Source of the DNA: Candidatus Bathyarchaeota archaeon
GTDB lineage: Archaea > Thermoproteota > Bathyarchaeia > Bathyarchaeales > SOJC01
NCBI GenBank assembly: GCA_030641425.1
Contig: DAOWHM010000007.1
Location: forward strand, 1 to 6,297
DNA length: 6,297 nucleotides
Reading direction: 5' to 3'
In this document: positions 5,699 through 6,297 of the stretch, one piece after another
Numbering within the stretch: the first letter of the stretch is position 1
How the letters are laid out: the number at the start of each line of letters is the position of its first letter
The notes under the pieces: model-generated
Databases searched by the model: none
Seen by the model: only the letters and a program-made list of their open reading frames with translations
Told to the model about the DNA's origin: nothing
Program-made: the position numbers and the translations under genes

Positions 5699-5706
5699 AC
5701 ATATAG
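5699..5706 (+). promoter_or_regulatory. TATA-like box between the acyl-CoA dehydrogenase and hydratase genes
   Basis: ACATATAG is centred about 26 bp upstream of the in-frame GTG at 5729, so an internal promoter with a leaderless GTG start is possible. This competes with read-through from the upstream genes and the TTG start at 5741. The 63-bp gap is otherwise A/C-rich and has no clear terminator. Confidence 0.3.
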
Positions 5707-5728
5707 ACACAACAACTCAACATAACCC

Positions 5729-5735
5729 GTGGTGA
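5729..5735 (+). promoter_or_regulatory. Shine-Dalgarno sequence for the enoyl-CoA hydratase
   Basis: GTGGTGA contains GGTGA, which is fully complementary to the UCACC of the 16S rRNA 3' end. It lies 5 nt before TTG 5741 and so favours that start. The same bases include two in-frame GTG codons (5729, 5732) that are alternative starts adding four or three residues. Confidence 0.45.
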
Positions 5736-5740
5736 ATTTC

Positions 5741-6297
5741 TTGAGCAAAGCTTATGATACTATTAAAGTTGAGAGAGAAGAAAGCATTTTATCCATAATA
5801 CTAAACAGACCCCACAGACTCAACTCATTCAACGATGTCTTACTAGAGGAATTAGGCGATATCCTACAGACAGCTGAAGACGATTCCTCAATAAAATGCG
5901 TCATAATAACTGGAGAAGGTGATAGAGCCTTCAGTGCGGGTGCAGACATAACAATGTTTTCTAAAGCAACACCAGTAAAAGCAGAAGCATTCTCAAGACT
6001 TGGACAGAAAATCTTCGGAAAAATCGAGGAGATACCCAAACCAGTTATAGCTTCGATAAATGGTCTCGCGTTAGGTGGAGGCCTAGAATTAACCCTGGCC
6101 TGCGACTTCCGAGTAGCAGCAGAACATGCTGAACTCGGAAGCCCAGAAATAATCCTTGGACTAATACCGGGATGGGGTGGAACCCAAAGATTGGTGAGAA
6201 TCATAGGTCTAGCCAAGGCTAAAGAAATCATAATGCTTGGGAAGCGTCTGAAAGCTGAAGAAGCTCTAAACATCGGATTAGTACATAAGATAGTGCA
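5741..6297 (+). CDS. enoyl-CoA hydratase/crotonase (C-terminus beyond window)
   Basis: Adds water to trans-2-enoyl-CoA to give L-3-hydroxyacyl-CoA, the second beta-oxidation step, linking the two enzymes encoded upstream. The visible 185 residues run off the right edge; the family usually has about 255-260, so roughly 70-75 are missing. Crotonase-fold motifs are ILNRPHRLNSF (20-30), GDRAFSAGADI (60-70), INGLALGGGLELTLACD (106-122) and GSPEIILGLIPGWGGTQRL (133-151). E116 and E136 occupy the positions of rat hydratase E144 and E164, 20 residues apart as in the rat enzyme. Both catalytic glutamates being present argues for a true hydratase rather than an isomerase or other crotonase. The TTG 5741 start is chosen for its Shine-Dalgarno sequence. 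Without the missing end I cannot exclude a longer fusion, but a fused hydroxyacyl-CoA dehydrogenase is unlikely because one is already encoded in the operon. Confidence 0.93.
   Translation, partial: MSKAYDTIKVEREESILSIILNRPHRLNSFNDVLLEELGDILQTAEDDSSIKCVIITGEGDRAFSAGADITMFSKATPVKAEAFSRLGQKIFGKIEEIPKPVIASINGLALGGGLELTLACDFRVAAEHAELGSPEIILGLIPGWGGTQRLVRIIGLAKAKEIIMLGKRLKAEEALNIGLVHKIV

Noticed and set aside
5752..6273. Minus-strand 173-residue open frame opposite the hydratase
   Set aside because: It mirrors a strongly conserved crotonase coding sequence and shows no recognisable motifs of its own.

Overview
The window looks like a chromosomal segment of an uncultured archaeon, most probably a member of the Bathyarchaeia (an inference, not a search result). 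The evidence is a coenzyme F420 biosynthesis gene (cofE), an eight-ligand AN1 zinc finger fused to a membrane metalloprotease, a small secreted Ig-like plus dockerin-like protein of a style common in Bathyarchaeia, archaeal BRE/TATA-like boxes at leaderless spacing, and frequent GTG/TTG starts. Nothing indicates a plasmid, phage, transposon or CRISPR array.

Layout. Positions 1-727 (minus) hold the N-terminal 242 residues of an OGG1-type 8-oxoguanine DNA glycosylase/AP lyase that runs off the left edge. This gene is open at the window edge, so a stop-to-stop ORF search misses it easily. It diverges across a 95-bp promoter region from cofE (823-1596, plus), the F420-0:gamma-glutamyl ligase. Next comes 1648-2475 (plus), an AN1 zinc finger joined to a site-2-protease-like M50 membrane domain. 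It converges on 2524-3162 (minus), a secreted or membrane-anchored protein with one beta-sandwich-like region and two dockerin-like repeats.

A 176-bp divergent intergenic region (3163-3338) carries a nested 44-bp dyad, a direct repeat, a second inverted repeat, two TATA-like boxes and a strong Shine-Dalgarno sequence. It precedes a fatty-acyl-CoA oxidation operon on the plus strand: 3-hydroxyacyl-CoA dehydrogenase (3339-4526), acyl-CoA dehydrogenase (4523-5677, overlapping the previous gene by GTGA) and enoyl-CoA hydratase (5741 to beyond the right edge).

How the genes work together. The last three enzymes supply consecutive beta-oxidation steps: the acyl-CoA dehydrogenase makes the 2-enoyl-CoA, the hydratase makes the L-3-hydroxyacyl-CoA, and the hydroxyacyl-CoA dehydrogenase makes the 3-ketoacyl-CoA. 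No thiolase, acyl-CoA synthetase or electron-transfer flavoprotein lies in the window. The set could run forwards (fatty or amino acid oxidation) or in reverse (butyrate-type metabolism). The left half is a mix of unrelated housekeeping functions: DNA repair, cofactor synthesis and membrane proteolysis. I found no clear new multi-gene system. The points most worth a second look are the AN1-protease fusion, the changed asparagine motif in the glycosylase, the degenerate second dockerin repeat and the palindrome-rich control region ahead of the beta-oxidation operon.
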